A stretch of 64,000 nucleotides of DNA from the NCBI GenBank assembly GCA_017893485.1, contig CM030361.1, forward strand, positions 144,522,941 to 144,586,940. The letters are read 5' to 3'. The first letter of the stretch is position 1, and the number at the start of each line of letters is the position of its first letter. Position numbers and translations under genes: made by a program. The notes beneath the pieces are model-generated. The model had not been told where the DNA came from, did no database searches, and saw nothing but the letters and a program-made list of their open reading frames with translations. Of this stretch, positions 24,066 to 35,452 are shown one piece after another. Origin of the DNA: Hemerocallis citrina (lineage: Eukaryota > Streptophyta > Magnoliopsida > Asparagales > Asphodelaceae).

Positions 24066-25605
24066 TTGATAGCAATGTTAGCATCAAGTGTCAAGAGTGC
24101 AATTATAAAAAAATTAAAGAGCCCAAATATTATTCTGTGATTCTTGATTGTACTCCTGATGCTAGCCACAAAGAACAAATGACTCTGATTATACGAAGTG
24201 TCAATATCGCAAGTTACCAAATAAAAATATTAGAATTTTTTTAAGAGTTTCTAAATGTGGAAGATACATCTGGATTGGGCATTTTTAATGAATTACAAGC
24301 TTCTCTAAACTCTCTTGATTTATATATTGATAATGTGAGGGGACAAGGTTATAATAATGGTTCTAATATGAAAGGAAAACACCAAGGTGTTCAGAAAATA
24401 TTACTTGACATAAAATCCAGAGCTTTTTATATGCCATGTGGTTGTCATTCTCTCAATTTAGTACTTTGTGATATGGCAAACTCTTATTTAAAAAGAAAAT
24501 CTTCTTTTGGAGCATGTCAAGCCATTTATAATGTGTTTTCTAATTCAACAAAGCGATGGAATCTTTTACTTGAATATGTAAATGAATTAACTTTGAAATC
24601 TTTATCAACTACAAGCTGGGAAAGTCACATTGAAAGCGTAAAAGCAATAAAAAGTCAAGCTCCCAAAATAAAACAAGATTTAATTAAATTAGCAGAAATT
24701 TTTGATGATTCTAAAGTGAGTTAGGATGCTGAGAAATTAGCATCAGATGAATTTTCAAGTTTTGATTTTATTTTAAGTTTGGTTACTGGTATGAAATTTT
24801 TTATAAAATAAACTTAGTGAGTAAGGTTGCAGACTGAAGATATGCTTCTTGATGTTGCAATTAAAAACTTGGAATGATTGGTTTCATTTTTTGAAAAATA
24901 TAGAGAAAATGGATTTACTGCTGCTTTGATTGAAGCTAAAGAAATTGCATATGAAATGAAAATTAAATCTTTATTTTCTGTAAAACGTAGGATTTTTAGA
25001 AAGAGACATTTTGATGAAATTCCTTATACGGATAGAGAACAACAATCTGCTCACGAAATTTTAGAACTGGTTATTATTTTTGTTTAAGTTGATATGACTA
25101 TTTCTTAATTGAAGAGTAGATTTGAACAAATGCAAATGTTTGAATCTATATTCGATTAGTTTCATTGGATGATGATGAAATAAAAAAATGTTGTTTGCAA
25201 CTTGAAATTGTTTTGAAACATGGTTATGTGTCTGATATTGATACAAATTATTTACTTTCAGAATTACAAATACTGCAAGAAATGCTACCAAGTGAAGCAT
25301 ATGAAACAGATAAACCATGGCATTCAATTAAAATTATGGAGTTTGAAAAAAAAAATGATATGTTTTCAAATATTTTGGTTGCTTATAGGATTTTGTTGAC
25401 TGTACATGTGACTGTGGCATCTGCGGAGAGAAGCTTTTCAAAATTAAAATTATTAAAATCTTATTTACGAACAACTATGACACAAGATCGGATAAATGGA
25501 TTAGCAATTTTGTGTATTAAAAAAAATATGTTGAAAAATATTGAGGTTAAACATATAATTGATGATTTTGCTTCTAAAAATGTAGGAAGAAAACATTTGA
25601 GATGA
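24066..25605 (+). pseudogene. hAT transposase, C-terminal half (broken)
   Basis: This continues the gene cut at 9610. It reads [14 protein letters not shown] and [17 protein letters not shown], the DUF4371/hAT catalytic core with a conserved Asp. Then come GQGYNNGSNMKGKHQGVQ and CGCHSLNLVLCD, the highly conserved hAT CxxH-type block, and SWESHIESVKAI. After stops at 24721-24723 and others, the ORF 25165-25605 holds the C-terminal hAT dimerisation domain (RILLTVHVTVASAERSFSKL, then LRTTMTQDRINGLAIL). The domain order is complete for a ZMYM1-like transposase, but at least four stops or frame changes separate the pieces. The transposase recognises the element's terminal repeats in the nucleus; this copy cannot be functional. 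Confidence 0.88.
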
Positions 25606-25829
25606 GATGTGATTGATTTTTTTATTTTTTTTTATTTTTTGTTGCAGGTGTAAGAGTCGCTGTCAATATGCTTAATAAAAAATATGGAGTATTTGATGTC
25701 ATAAAGTAAAACAAAGGTAATCTTTATTTTTCTGGACAATGTTTTTATATCCCCCGCCGTTATATTATATTTTATTAATATATATAAAAATACTTATATA
25801 TCTATAAAGGGCTCCGATTTTATTTTTTG

Positions 25830-25862
25830 TCCAGGGCCTAAAATACCTAAGTACCGGCCCTG
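25830..25862 (+). repeat. Putative 3' terminal inverted repeat of the hAT
   Basis: The sequence ends ACCGGCCCTG at 25862; the reverse complement CAGGGCCGGT is a typical hAT terminus. A second CCAGGGCC lies 30 bases inside, as a subterminal repeat. No matching 5' terminus is visible before 8697, so the 5' end seems lost. Confidence 0.55.
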
Positions 25863-25896
25863 CATAGAGCCCTATTAACCTTGGCATTAATTCTAA

Positions 25897-26224
25897 CTAG
25901 TAGCATGCACGTGCGATGCACGTGGAGGAAGAAGGAAAAAACAAAATAAAAAGGAAAATAATTTCCAAACTGATCCACTGCCGAAAATATTTACCAAACT
26001 GATCCACTTTTGCACGTGCACGCGGAGGAAGAAGGAAAAAAGACAAAAAAAGGAAAATAATTTCCAAACTGGTCCACTCCCAAAAATATTTACCAAACTG
26101 GTCTACTTTCGAAAATATTTACCAAAGTGGGTCATTTTTCAACACGTGCGCTGCACGTGTTGGCTTCAAAATGACAACAATGACAGATGACGTCATCTAA
26201 GCCCTTCTCCCATTATAGTATAGA
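25897..26224 (-). mobile_element. Small non-autonomous Helitron
   Basis: Read on the minus strand, the element starts TCTATACTATAATGGG and ends in a CACGTGC-ATC-GCACGTG hairpin followed about ten bases later by CTAG. The flanking bases are A before TC and T after CTAG, as required for Helitron insertion between A and T. These are the three structural hallmarks of the superfamily. No coding sequence is present (328 bp). It has an internal 100-bp partial duplication (GGAGGAAGAAGG at 25924 and 26024). It would need a Rep/Helicase protein from elsewhere. Confidence 0.72.
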
Positions 26225-26597
26225 TTTAGAAGCTTGCAATCAAAGTAGAGTGAAAACCCCTTCAAGGTTTCCTGAGTGGAAGAGCTTTATGGCACAGTGG
26301 GATGTGTAAAGACCATAAAAGCATTTGTGACTGATAAATGAAGCAGAAGTATGTGTGGAATTTGAAGAAATGGCCCAAATTACTTTTTAGCTTTCGAATG
26401 AAAAGAAGAGGTCAAGTTTTTCGAAAAGAAGGTACAATATGAAAAAAAGGTACATTACAGTGCGTGGTCATGCCCTTACTAGAAAAGAAGTACGTGCAAT
26501 TCGGGAGCCTCCATCTACCCTGACATTGTAGAAGGGATTGCTTAGTCTCATTTTACCTTAAGGAGGAGCTAAGATTAATGGAAATGGGGACTACTCT
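26225..26597. other. Intergenic stretch, no gene seen
   Basis: Between the Helitron and the MITE. A frame near 26235-26290 reads without stops (containing RFPEWKSFMAQWDV) but is short and I do not recognise it; it may be a transposon or gene fragment. Confidence 0.4.
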
Positions 26598-26600
26598 TAA

Positions 26601-26795
26601 GAGCATTCACAGTCGTTGTGTACTTTCCCATTTTTGTCATATTTCGGCAAAAACGCTGCTGCAGTCGTCAGCTATTTGCCATTTTTGTCATTGTTTTGAA
26701 CAGTTCTTTTCTATATTTGAGAATGGATTTGGCAATTCCCATATTGTAGGGGACAAAACATTATTTTGTTAATTTTTTAATTCCTCAAATGAAAC
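26601..26795 (+). mobile_element. MITE (Tourist/Harbinger-like), left part
   Basis: Begins GAGCATTCACAGTCGTT after TAA (26598-26600). The right end at 36004 is the reverse complement with one mismatch and is followed by TAA (36005-36007). TAA target duplications and GAGCATC-type ends fit Tourist/Harbinger MITEs. It contains the phrase GGGGACAAAACATTATTTTG, shared with the second MITE at 38613. It is interrupted by a copia element after GAAAC. Confidence 0.75.
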
Positions 26796-26937
26796 TGTTA
26801 AGGTTAACAGAGAGATTGAAAAATATTATCGGATTAATTATAACTGAGTATAATATCTTCTATATATAGGAGAGAACTAAATACTAAACTGATGCATAAA
26901 CCGATATGGGACAAAATATATATTACAATATCTAACA
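26796..26937 (-). repeat. 3' LTR of short-LTR copia
   Basis: Full-length 142-bp LTR, TGTTAAGG to ATCTAACA. The CTCTCTCTCTCAAACTC that follows is the antisense of the polypurine tract. Confidence 0.82.
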
Positions 26938-26944
26938 CTCTCTC

Positions 26945-27440
26945 TCTCAAACTCACGGTGGGTCGAACTATGTGAGTTTGCCTACCAAATAACGAAATCT
27001 CTGAATAGTGTAGGAATTGGTAAAGAAATATGTTGTATGCTGTGAAGAGGTAATATAGTGAAGGGAAATTGTCCCTACTTCAAATCACTCACGAACATAG
27101 TGGCAATCTATCTCTATGTGCTTCGTTCGCTCATGAAAGACCGGGTTGCTTGCAATGTGCAATGCATTCCAGTTATCACAATGAAGTGGAGTAGCTCATG
27201 TAAGAGTGACACCCATATCTGATAATAACCAACGAACATGGACAATCTCTCTAGTATTAGTTGTCATTACTTTGTACTCAGCTTCGGTAGAAGAATATGC
27301 AACAACTGCTTATTTTTTGCTTCTCCATGAGATCAGTGAATCACCAAGAATACACAGAAACCTATGGTAGACCGTCTGGTGGTAGGATCACCCACCCATT
27401 CTGAATCAGAATATGCACTGAGCTCCAGTTTGGATGTAGA
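26945..27440 (-). pseudogene. Copia RNase H domain
   Basis: The minus strand from about 27340 reads SWRSKKQ, then AVVAYSSTEAEYK, the diagnostic copia RNase H active-site motif, then [35 protein letters not shown], which holds the D, the H and the HIEID signature. It ends near the LTR. The expected length is present, but AT/CT-rich changes and stops make it non-functional. Confidence 0.8.
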
Positions 27441-27445
27441 AGACA

Positions 27446-27782
27446 TTAATAATGAGCGAGTGATAATATTTGAAGAAGAGCACCGTAGTGAACAGATGTA
27501 GGAGCAGAAACAAACTGATTAACAACACTGACTGCATAAGCAATATCCAGTCTGGTCATGCATAAGTAGAAAAACTGTCCAACAATCTGTCTGTATCTAG
27601 TGGGGTCAGGAAGGAGCTCACTATCTGTAGGACGAAGCTTCACATGAAGCTCTAAGGAAGTATCGGCTGATCGACTGTCAGATAGACATGCAATGGAGAT
27701 AATATATGATGTCTATATCTGTTGAGAAATAAGTATCCCCTGATATCCATTGGCAATCATAATCTACCAAAATCTTTCATAT
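27446..27782 (-). pseudogene. Copia reverse transcriptase, C-terminal part
   Basis: The ORF at 27446-27643 reads MKLRPTDSELLPDPTRYRQ, then VGQFFYLCMTRLDIAYAVS and VNQFVSAP. This is the conserved copia stretch between reverse transcriptase and RNase H (usually YRQLVGSLIYL..TRPDIAYAV). It is separated from the rest of the domain by the CACTA insertion at 27786. Confidence 0.8.
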
Positions 27783-28338
27783 GAACACTACAAGAAATTT
27801 GCCATATACCAACGGACACCTATAGTGACGGATAACTAAAACCGTGGGTACAGACATTGTATACCTACGGACGTATAGTAAACTGTGGGTATAGGTATCC
27901 TATAGCTTTAGAGTTTTTAATCCGTAACTATAAGTTTTACTAACGTGATAAAATATTTATTTTCCCCCCTACTTTTTTATTTTCCCCCCAAATCCCAAAT
28001 ACCCCCAATATATCTCTCACGCTCACACCCATCTCTCCCTCTCTCTCTCTCTCATCTCTATCTCTCACACCTGAATCCCTCTCTCCCCAAACCCAATCTC
28101 TAAATCCTCCTCCTCCCAGTCACGTCCCCCTCTTCCCGTTGTCGTCGCCCTTCTTCCCGCTGCTGATTGCCGCCCTGATGGTAGTTCTTCTTCTTAGATC
28201 TAGGGTTTCCTGATGGTACCCTGATGGTACGGATCAAGAAGATGGCCACACCGATCAAGAAGATGGCGCTTTAAAAGTCATTCATCGATCGCCGCACCGA
28301 TCAAGAAGATCGCCGCCCTGATGGTGTGGATAATCTTA

Positions 28339-29040
28339 GAGGTTTCAATACAGATGGACATTTCAACAGTGAAGATGATATATGGGGTTACTGGAATTGA
28401 TCCTTAAAGGTGGGAGGAATTGATCAAGGCACGTGTTTCCTATCTTCCTGTCAGTGAATGTTTTCATAGATTTTCTTTGTGATTCAGTTTCAATATTCAA
28501 ATGGATTGCATATGTTGTTTTTGCCTCAGGTCTAAGACATAGACCTGTCATGGAGAATGCACAAATCATCAGATGGTCAAAGAAGAAGAGTTCAGATATG
28601 TATGGGTCTTCTTAGACCTTTTAAGGTGTGTCAGCTTTCTTGTTCGTAGTAGTGACTCACCCTTTATTATCTTCAAAACTCACCCACTAACTGAGTATAT
28701 ATCAAATAATAAGTCATTTGTATTCTTTAGGTTCTCCTTTATATGAGATTACAGTTGACTTGGATGTGTTTGCAAGGGCAAACCTTTTGAACTATTTGAA
28801 GAAGGAATGTGAAGAACATGGTGCAACGATCATTTGTGCAACACATTTCTTTGATGGCCTTGATAATTGGCCAACACATATCGTAAGTTATATACATGAT
28901 TATTTCATGAAGTTCATATAGAGCCTTTTGCATTTAAACTGATCATAAGCTTCCAATTGCAGGTGTATGTTTCGCACGGTAAATTGCAGTTAGCATTGCC
29001 TCTAGAGTAAGTTAAAGAGAGGAGCAATCTGTCTCTGATG
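28339..29040 (+). pseudogene. Captured exons of an ABCI20/21-type ABC protein gene
   Basis: Four exon-like blocks in order match plant ABC transporter I family members of the ABCI19-21 type (soluble, single nucleotide-binding domain). 28339-28428 reads EVSIQMDISTVKMIYGVTGIDP, then a stop, RWEELIK. 28530-28625 reads [20 protein letters not shown], whose SDGQ is the ABC signature, then [10 protein letters not shown]. 28731-28882 covers the Walker B/D-loop region ([20 protein letters not shown]) and [15 protein letters not shown] with the switch His. 28963-29040 reads VYVSHGKLQLALPLE. Introns between them keep AG acceptors and GT donors (GC at 28429). Decay: TAA in exons 1, 2 and 4, and a one-base deletion spoiling Walker B. 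The Walker A exon is absent, so no ATPase could be made. Confidence 0.82.
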
Positions 29041-32030
29041 GTGAGTATTTTATTTAATTGTCAATTATTTGTTGAATCTAATTGTATAAATCTGCAACTT
29101 GCTAACACTATAGGAGTTTGCTCTTAAATTACTTATTCTGGACTTTTCAGTTATCTTTGTTAAATTGTCGATCAATTCACTTGAAGTTTTTTATTTCACA
29201 GTGCATCTTGTGGGACAATGATATCAAAAGCACCAAACATACTTTGAAAGAAATGATAATGCACTAGTCCTGCCTTGAACATGCTGAAGGAAAAGCTGTG
29301 AATAAATCTGAGACAAATGCAGATTTAGCGTAAGTTTAACTGACTCAACTTTTTAAAGAAAGATTGTCCCACTAGTATCTGAAACTTGTGTAATAGAATT
29401 ATCCATAAAATTATTATAAGCGCAAAAATTATTGTCCCACCAGTATCTGAAACTTGTGCCAGAGTTTTAAGGTCAAAAAACCATGATTTTGCCAGTATTC
29501 TTAATTGAGTTTCTATCTGATATGTTGTTAAATTGGTTTTCGGTTTGTACTGTTTTACTCTTTTCACTCATTAGAAAATTGAGCTTACTCTAATTGGTAA
29601 TAATGAGGGAGAACTGATTGTAATGGTTTTGGATGTGCAATGAAGGCCGATAGTAGTGTCAATTTTTAGTTAGGATGAGTAATATGGTTATAGTTATGGA
29701 GCAAATGGACTTTGATTGAGTTGATTAAGGACTAGTGTTGTGATAATTTGATTAAGGTCTTCACGAAGTAAAATGGACACTTCTGGCCACCCCAAAGATT
29801 TCGAATTACAGTTTTATTGTTGTTGTGTTTGAAAAAATGAAAACATGCTTCAGTATATGGAAGTTGATTTTATGTCAGATATGTAGATGGACACATATTC
29901 CCGGTCCCTTTTAATGTAGATTATAGTATTCATGATACTAGTTTTTGTCTTAAGTCTACCAGGTCAGTGAAATATGGTTTAGAAATATATTTGCTAGGTT
30001 GACCAACTTATATGATTCTGTCTATTTTGTGCTTATTATTTTGATTTCATTCTAACAATTAATCAGCTAGATCTTATCTGTTTTTTTCTCTTGCAGCACC
30101 CACCATCACCATTGCTCATGAATTTTATGATGCTTTACCTGTAAATCAGTTTCAGGTGTGTCAAGAAATTCCTTTAATATATTTTTCTGCTTATCATTAA
30201 TCATAATAAATCCTGTATAAAAATATTTCATCCATTACAAAGTGTATCTCTTTCGTTGGCAATGCATTAGTGTATCTGAAACCATATTTCTTTTTCGTTG
30301 GCTAGAATAGGATTACAAAGTGTATCTCTTTTGTTGGCAATGCATTAGTTTCTTCAATTCTTGTCACGTACTAGTAGACTGGTTCCTATCAATCAGATCT
30401 AAAGTACACTGTTCTCTTTTTGACTATTTGTTGATGACCAAAGTTGGATATTTTTGCTTTGCGTTGTTTGTGAAGGGCTCTCAAAACATCCTACATGCTT
30501 TTTTAATGCCTTCTTTTTTCTTCCTAAAGTTAAATCTAGAGTGTGAGGAATGTACTAGGTTCTTAAAACAGCTGGGTCTGAAATGCTTTGTTGGTTGTAG
30601 GCCTTCATAGTATCCCATGAATTGGCCAAATCTTGCTGCAAATCCATTATATCCTAATGTACAAGTCCTTGAGTTTGAAGCGGCTTTCTTTATATGGAAT
30701 ACACAACACAGACGATGTTAAAAACAAGATGGGGATCACGGTAACACTAACACATGTTCACCATCTTTACCACCTATGTTTCTCAGGTCATTCCTTGTGA
30801 TTGTTATGTATACAAATTATTATTGCTCTAGATGCTGATTGCATATTATTTTTATTTCATAAAGGGTTGTGGATGTCTGACGACATTATTCTAGCAACTA
30901 GTGATTTTCAAACTCGTTCATATTAAAAATGTTTTATATAATTATTTTTTGTATTGCTAGAGATAGGCGATGGAGGTAGTTGTACCCTGTCGTTTGTCAT
31001 GATGCACATTCTTATAAGTAATTAGCACCGCTTGCTCTCACATTCCTGCGTTGTTCTTGATCTGACAGGTGAGGCCATATCCCAGGAGAGCCTTCAGTGA
31101 TGGAGAAATCACATTATCTCTGACTGAATTGGGGCTTACCAGCAAGCAAGAAGCATTGTTCTTAGAGTTAATCTAAAAGTGTTCTTCAATATTATGAAGC
31201 ATGTTTCGCTTGGCAGACACTTCCATTTTGGGGTTAACAAGAAATGTTCTTCCCTAATTTGAGTCAAGTTAAAAGGGTATAATGTTTTCTAGTGGTTAAA
31301 ATCTTTAATCATTATCCTTTAATATTTCACAGCTACTGCGGTGATACTTTATGACCTTGCATGTATATAAAAATTTGATGTTTCCTTGATCACAAAAATA
31401 TAGGGTGTGATACCTTTGATTCTCAGGAAATGGCTGTATGTCTTTTGCTGGTTTCTGCTATTGTAAATTTGTAACATCAGAACCGGTGTTTATGTTGTGC
31501 TTGGAGAGAGTTGCTGTTAAAATGTCTACCCGATGTATACTGCCTAACTGCCAATGTCTATACCAATCTCTCTGTTAATCTGAAATGATGTAAAACTAAC
31601 CTTAAAATAGAGAATTTTTAAGGTTCTTAATGGATTAATATTATAAAAGAAAATATTAAATTATCACACGCGTAATTAATAAGAAAATTTTTTGTATAGA
31701 GCGATGAATATATATTTAAATATTTGGATGCAAAAACCATCACTAAAATCTATAGCAATGGAGTTTCAACCATGGGTATAGGAAAGCAAGTGGTGTCCTT
31801 AAAACCTATACCAACGGATACGAAACCATGGGTATAAGATCGAGGTTTTGTCCAACGGGTAAAAAAACCGTCACTATAGGCTATAGTGACGACATTTTGC
31901 CCTGGGTATAGCTAATTAAAAACGACGGAAAAATATGTCCGTAGGTATAGGTTTTACGGGCTATACCTACGGTTTTTCGCCTTTTACCCACAGATTTTTG
32001 CTGTCACTATATGTCAAATTCCTTGTAGTG
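29041..32030. other. CACTA interior, no further clear gene
   Basis: Mostly AT-rich. A stretch after an AG at about 31068 reads [20 protein letters not shown], then [15 protein letters not shown] and a stop, which looks like the C-terminus of a real protein (possibly UBX-like). Another short frame at about 30097-30154 (HEFYDALPVNQFQ) sits between an AG and a GT. These may be exons of a second captured gene, not identified. A 30-bp local duplication lies at 30240 and 30316. Confidence 0.4.
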
Positions 32031-33180
32031 GAAACTTCTGGTGAAGATATTTCTGGTTGGATGCAATGCCTGCAGAATCATCCATAGTAATAATCATTTC
32101 ATCAACATATAATAATAGAAGGACCCTCTCATGCGGTGATGAACGCATAAACATAGAGTGGTTCTATGAACTCTAAATGAAATTAGCTTGGGTGATAACA
32201 CTGCAAAAATACTTAAATCAGGCTCGAGGGGCCTGTTTCAAACTATATATAGCTCGACACAAACGAAAAACATGATGAGTGGGAAGGTTAGGAGGATGAT
32301 GCATGTAAACAACCTCAGATAAGGTACCATATGCGTTATTCACGTCCATCTGGTATAACGGCCACTGACGAATGACGGCAACAGCAAGGAGAGTGTGAAT
32401 GTAGTCATCTGTGCAACTGGGGTAAAAGTCTCATCATAATCAATGTCATGCTTCTGAGTAAATCCTCGGCTAACTAAATGAGCCTTATGCTGTTCAATGG
32501 AGCCATAAGGTCAATGTTTGACCTTGAAGATCCACTTACAACTAACATACTGGATGCCCACAAGCAGTGGAATAACATCTCAAATGTCAGTTTGATCAAA
32601 TGCACTGAACTCCTTTGCAATAGCTTCTGGCCACTCAGAATATTGAATAACTTTCTGATAGGTTCTGGGCTTACCCGTGGATTGTATAGCAGTGAGATAT
32701 GCATGAAACCGTAATGATTAGAAGGCTAGGGTGGCAAACCCAAACTTGTCAGAAGGACCAGTGACATCAGGTGTGTGACGTGCCGGTGGAAAGCCTGACG
32801 TAGAACGTGTATAGACTGATGGCCCGGTGGCGGATGGACAGTGTGTGCACATGCAACTATGGGAATGCAGGTGGTAAGGGTGCATAATGATGTGGGGATG
32901 TAGGTGGTGTCTCCCTGTGAGAAATAATAGGTGGAACATCAGTATGAGATGGAAAAAGAGCCAAAGAAGTGGGTTCAAATAGAATGTGTGAAGGTATGGT
33001 CGGGGAAATGGGCCTAACAACTGGGGAGTCAAGAAAACTAGCATCCCAGAAGATGTGAAGTAGTAGGAAAAGTCTTCCACAAAGGAAACTTGTCGGGAAA
33101 TATGAATACGACCTGCCACAAGGTCAAAACAATAATATCATTTATGCTTGGGACTGAGACCTAGGTGAACGCACATGGTA
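32031..33180 (-). pseudogene. Copia reverse transcriptase, N-terminal part and linker
   Basis: The minus strand from about 32700 carries copia reverse transcriptase relics with many stops; a frame near 32474-32704 contains NIDLMAPLNSIRLI, consistent with the palm entry. 32718-33119 matches the variable linker between integrase and reverse transcriptase (Pro/Ser/His-rich). Motifs are weak and the call depends on position between the integrase and the RNase H pieces. Confidence 0.5.
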
Positions 33181-34290
33181 GCTCAGGTGGTGAGCTTCAT
33201 GCACTCAGTAGGATGGAGAAGAATATAATAGGTGCACCCAAAGGTACGAAGCATACCGTAGTCCATTGGTGAGTGGCACAGAGCCTCATAAGGTGATGTG
33301 CCAGATAGGGCAAGCGAGGGAGTGATTTTAATGAGACTGATAGACCTTATGACATCTTCAGCCCAGAAGAACAAGGAACAAAAGAGGAGAGTAGAAAAGC
33401 GCGAGCCGTCTCAAGGATATGACGATACTTGCATTCAACTACACCATTCTGCTCATGCATGTAAGGGTATGTATGATAGCTGAAAGAGTGTACCATGAGA
33501 TTGAAGGATCAATCTTATAGCAGCAGAAGTGTACTCACGAGAACCGTCTGAGCGAAAGATTTTGATACGCACACCAAACTGAGTGCGAACCATATTTGTA
33601 AAGAACTGGTCAATGTCAAGTATCTCATAGCGTTGGTGCATAAGAAACACTCATGTGTATCTAGTAAAGTCATCGATGATCCTAACATAATAAAGATAAC
33701 CTTTGTGAAAAGGTATAGGAGATGGTCCCCATATGTTAGAGTGAATAAGTTAGAAAGGATGGGTGGTTTGAGAAGTACTTTTTTTATTAAAAGGGAGTGT
33801 TATGTGTTTGGTCAAATGACAATCCTGATAATCAGATGAATTAGTAAAAGAAAGAGGACCAAGGGCACCACTATGGGCTAAAGTATTGAGTCGAGACTCA
33901 CTAATATGTCATAAACATCTGTGCCACATATCAGAATCAGAGAACACATCACCAACAAAATAAGGATGAGATTTATGTGCATGAAGAAAATCTAGATGAT
34001 ATAGACGATCCTGTTGATTAACACGCCCAAACTCCTGACTAGTGTGTGAATCATTAATGGAACAACCTAAAGAATCAAATGTAACGACAAGACCACTATC
34101 ACACAGTGCACTAATGGAAATAAGGTGAGGAGCATAAAGAACATAAGGCAATATGAGAGTGGGAGAGGTAATAAACCCTAAGTGTGAGCTGTGTGTAGGA
34201 ATGGAGAGTGAGAGGAAGTGCAGTGCTGGTAGTGAGCAGTATATAATTACTAGTAGGATGATATGATGCACCAGATTCTAAAATCTAGGA
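33181..34290 (-). pseudogene. Copia GAG-pre-integrase and integrase
   Basis: On the minus strand, 33909-34271 ends with MWHRCL followed by HISESRLNTLA, the GAG-pre-integrase zinc-binding motif (W/HxRLGH). It continues with HSNIWGPSPIP (first catalytic Asp region, changed to Asn), YYVRIIDDFTRYT, and the ORF 33453-33650 with VFLMHQRYEIL, IKIFRSDGSREYTS (second catalytic Asp) and HGTLFQLSYIP. 33183-33374 holds TSPYEALCHSPMDY near the integrase C-terminus. The order is correct for Ty1/copia; stops and the Asp-to-Asn change show decay. Confidence 0.78.
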
Positions 34291-35440
34291 AGAATTCATA
34301 TCGGGAGTAACAGAGAATGCAAGGGCAGATGGGCTAGCAGTGTCAGACTGACCCTAGAGCTGGAGTTCTAGCTGAGCGAGGCGATGCTGAAGATTAGTTT
34401 AATATAGGGAGCTAGATGGTGCTACAAGTGTCGGAATAAGGGGTGGGGCAGGGTTAGAGATGATGCCTGGAAGAGGGAGGAGGCTGGAGGCTAGAATCAG
34501 GATGATGGCGGCACTGCATCTGTCTAAATCTGGATGGAGGTCGGGATGTGAGGGGGAGTGAAGAGTAAGATGTAGCAGCGGGGAGGTCGGTGGACAATTG
34601 GCGAGACTGAGGTTCCATTGGAGAAGAAAGAGTATCTGCAAAAAAATTTTAACGATTGGTGGCAGTGACGACGACTGCGATGACTGTGATGGTAGCAGCA
34701 GCAAACAGGCAGAGGGTTGGGTTGGGTGTGAGATTAGGATTTGGAATTGGAAATTGGGTTTCGGGTTTGTTTGGATTCGGGTAGGGTTGGAGTTCAGGTA
34801 GGGTTTAGGAATTCTGCTGTGGTTTAGGGTATGGGTGAGGGTTAGTGGGTTTAGTATAAAAAAAGGGGAATAAGAATAGGGTTAAGGATAGATTAGGGTT
34901 TTGGGTTTGGGTGGCGGCTAGGATAGAGGAAGTCGAAGTCAGATTGACAGCAATGATGGGATTAGGTGGCAACTAGGGATGGGTAGGTTCACAATCGAAG
35001 AGGTAGGTGATGGGGAGTCGACGGGAAGGTGAAGAGAAGTTGATGTCAGGGATAGAGTGTACAGGGACGGGAGTTGGGGTCAGAAGTTGGGTTTCGATGA
35101 TAAGAAGGAGCAACTGAAGTGGAGTTCTAAACGGTGAGGAGGATGAGAGTTTGATGTTGTTGTCGTGGATGACGTCGGGATGCTGAGTCGCCGTCGAATT
35201 TGGTTGACGTTGTCGTGGATGACGTCGGGATGGTGAGGTGCTGTCGATTTTGGTTGTTGTTGCTGAAGACGATTGCCAGAGTTGGGTTGAAGTTGAGTAT
35301 TGATATTGTTGGAGATGGGTTGAAGATGAGTGTTGATGACTTTTGTTGTTGTTGATGATGGCAGCAAGAAAGAAAATTTGTGTAAAGGAATTTTGTGTAA
35401 ATAGTGTTAAAGATTAGTGAGGGAGAAAAAAAAAATTACT
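34291..35440 (-). pseudogene. Copia 5' region with gag/protease relic
   Basis: Just upstream (minus strand) of the integrase a frame reads ILESGASYHPT, the copia protease active site (usually ILDSGASDHMT, Asp changed to Glu). Further upstream there is only low-complexity Gln/Ser/Pro/Thr coding potential, including a tandem 52-base duplication around 35156-35250 (GTCGTGGATGACGTCGGGATG twice). A typical UBN2 gag is not recognisable. Confidence 0.5.
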
Positions 35441-35452
35441 ACTCTGATACCA
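35441..35452 (-). promoter_or_regulatory. Primer-binding site of short-LTR copia
   Basis: Minus-strand TGGTATCAGAGT immediately follows the LTR end at 35453, matching initiator tRNA-Met. Confidence 0.8.

Larger units (their letters stand above)
27786..32030. mobile_element. CACTA (En/Spm) transposon with captured gene exons
   Basis: Starts CACTACAAGAAATTTG and ends CAAATTCCTTGTAGTG, a 16-base inverted repeat with one mismatch and the CACTA terminus. The 3-bp target duplication GAA (27783-27785 and 32031-32033) is perfect. Subterminal regions carry many short motifs around CCGTGGGTATAG and its complement, the likely transposase-binding repeats. No CACTA transposase (TNPA/TNPD) is recognisable in the 4.2 kb. 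Instead it holds exons of a host-like ABC-protein gene, so it is a non-autonomous, gene-capturing CACTA. Confidence 0.93.

Noticed and set aside
26235..26520. Possible host gene fragment
   Set aside because: Short open stretches broken by stops, no recognisable motif, no splice pattern.
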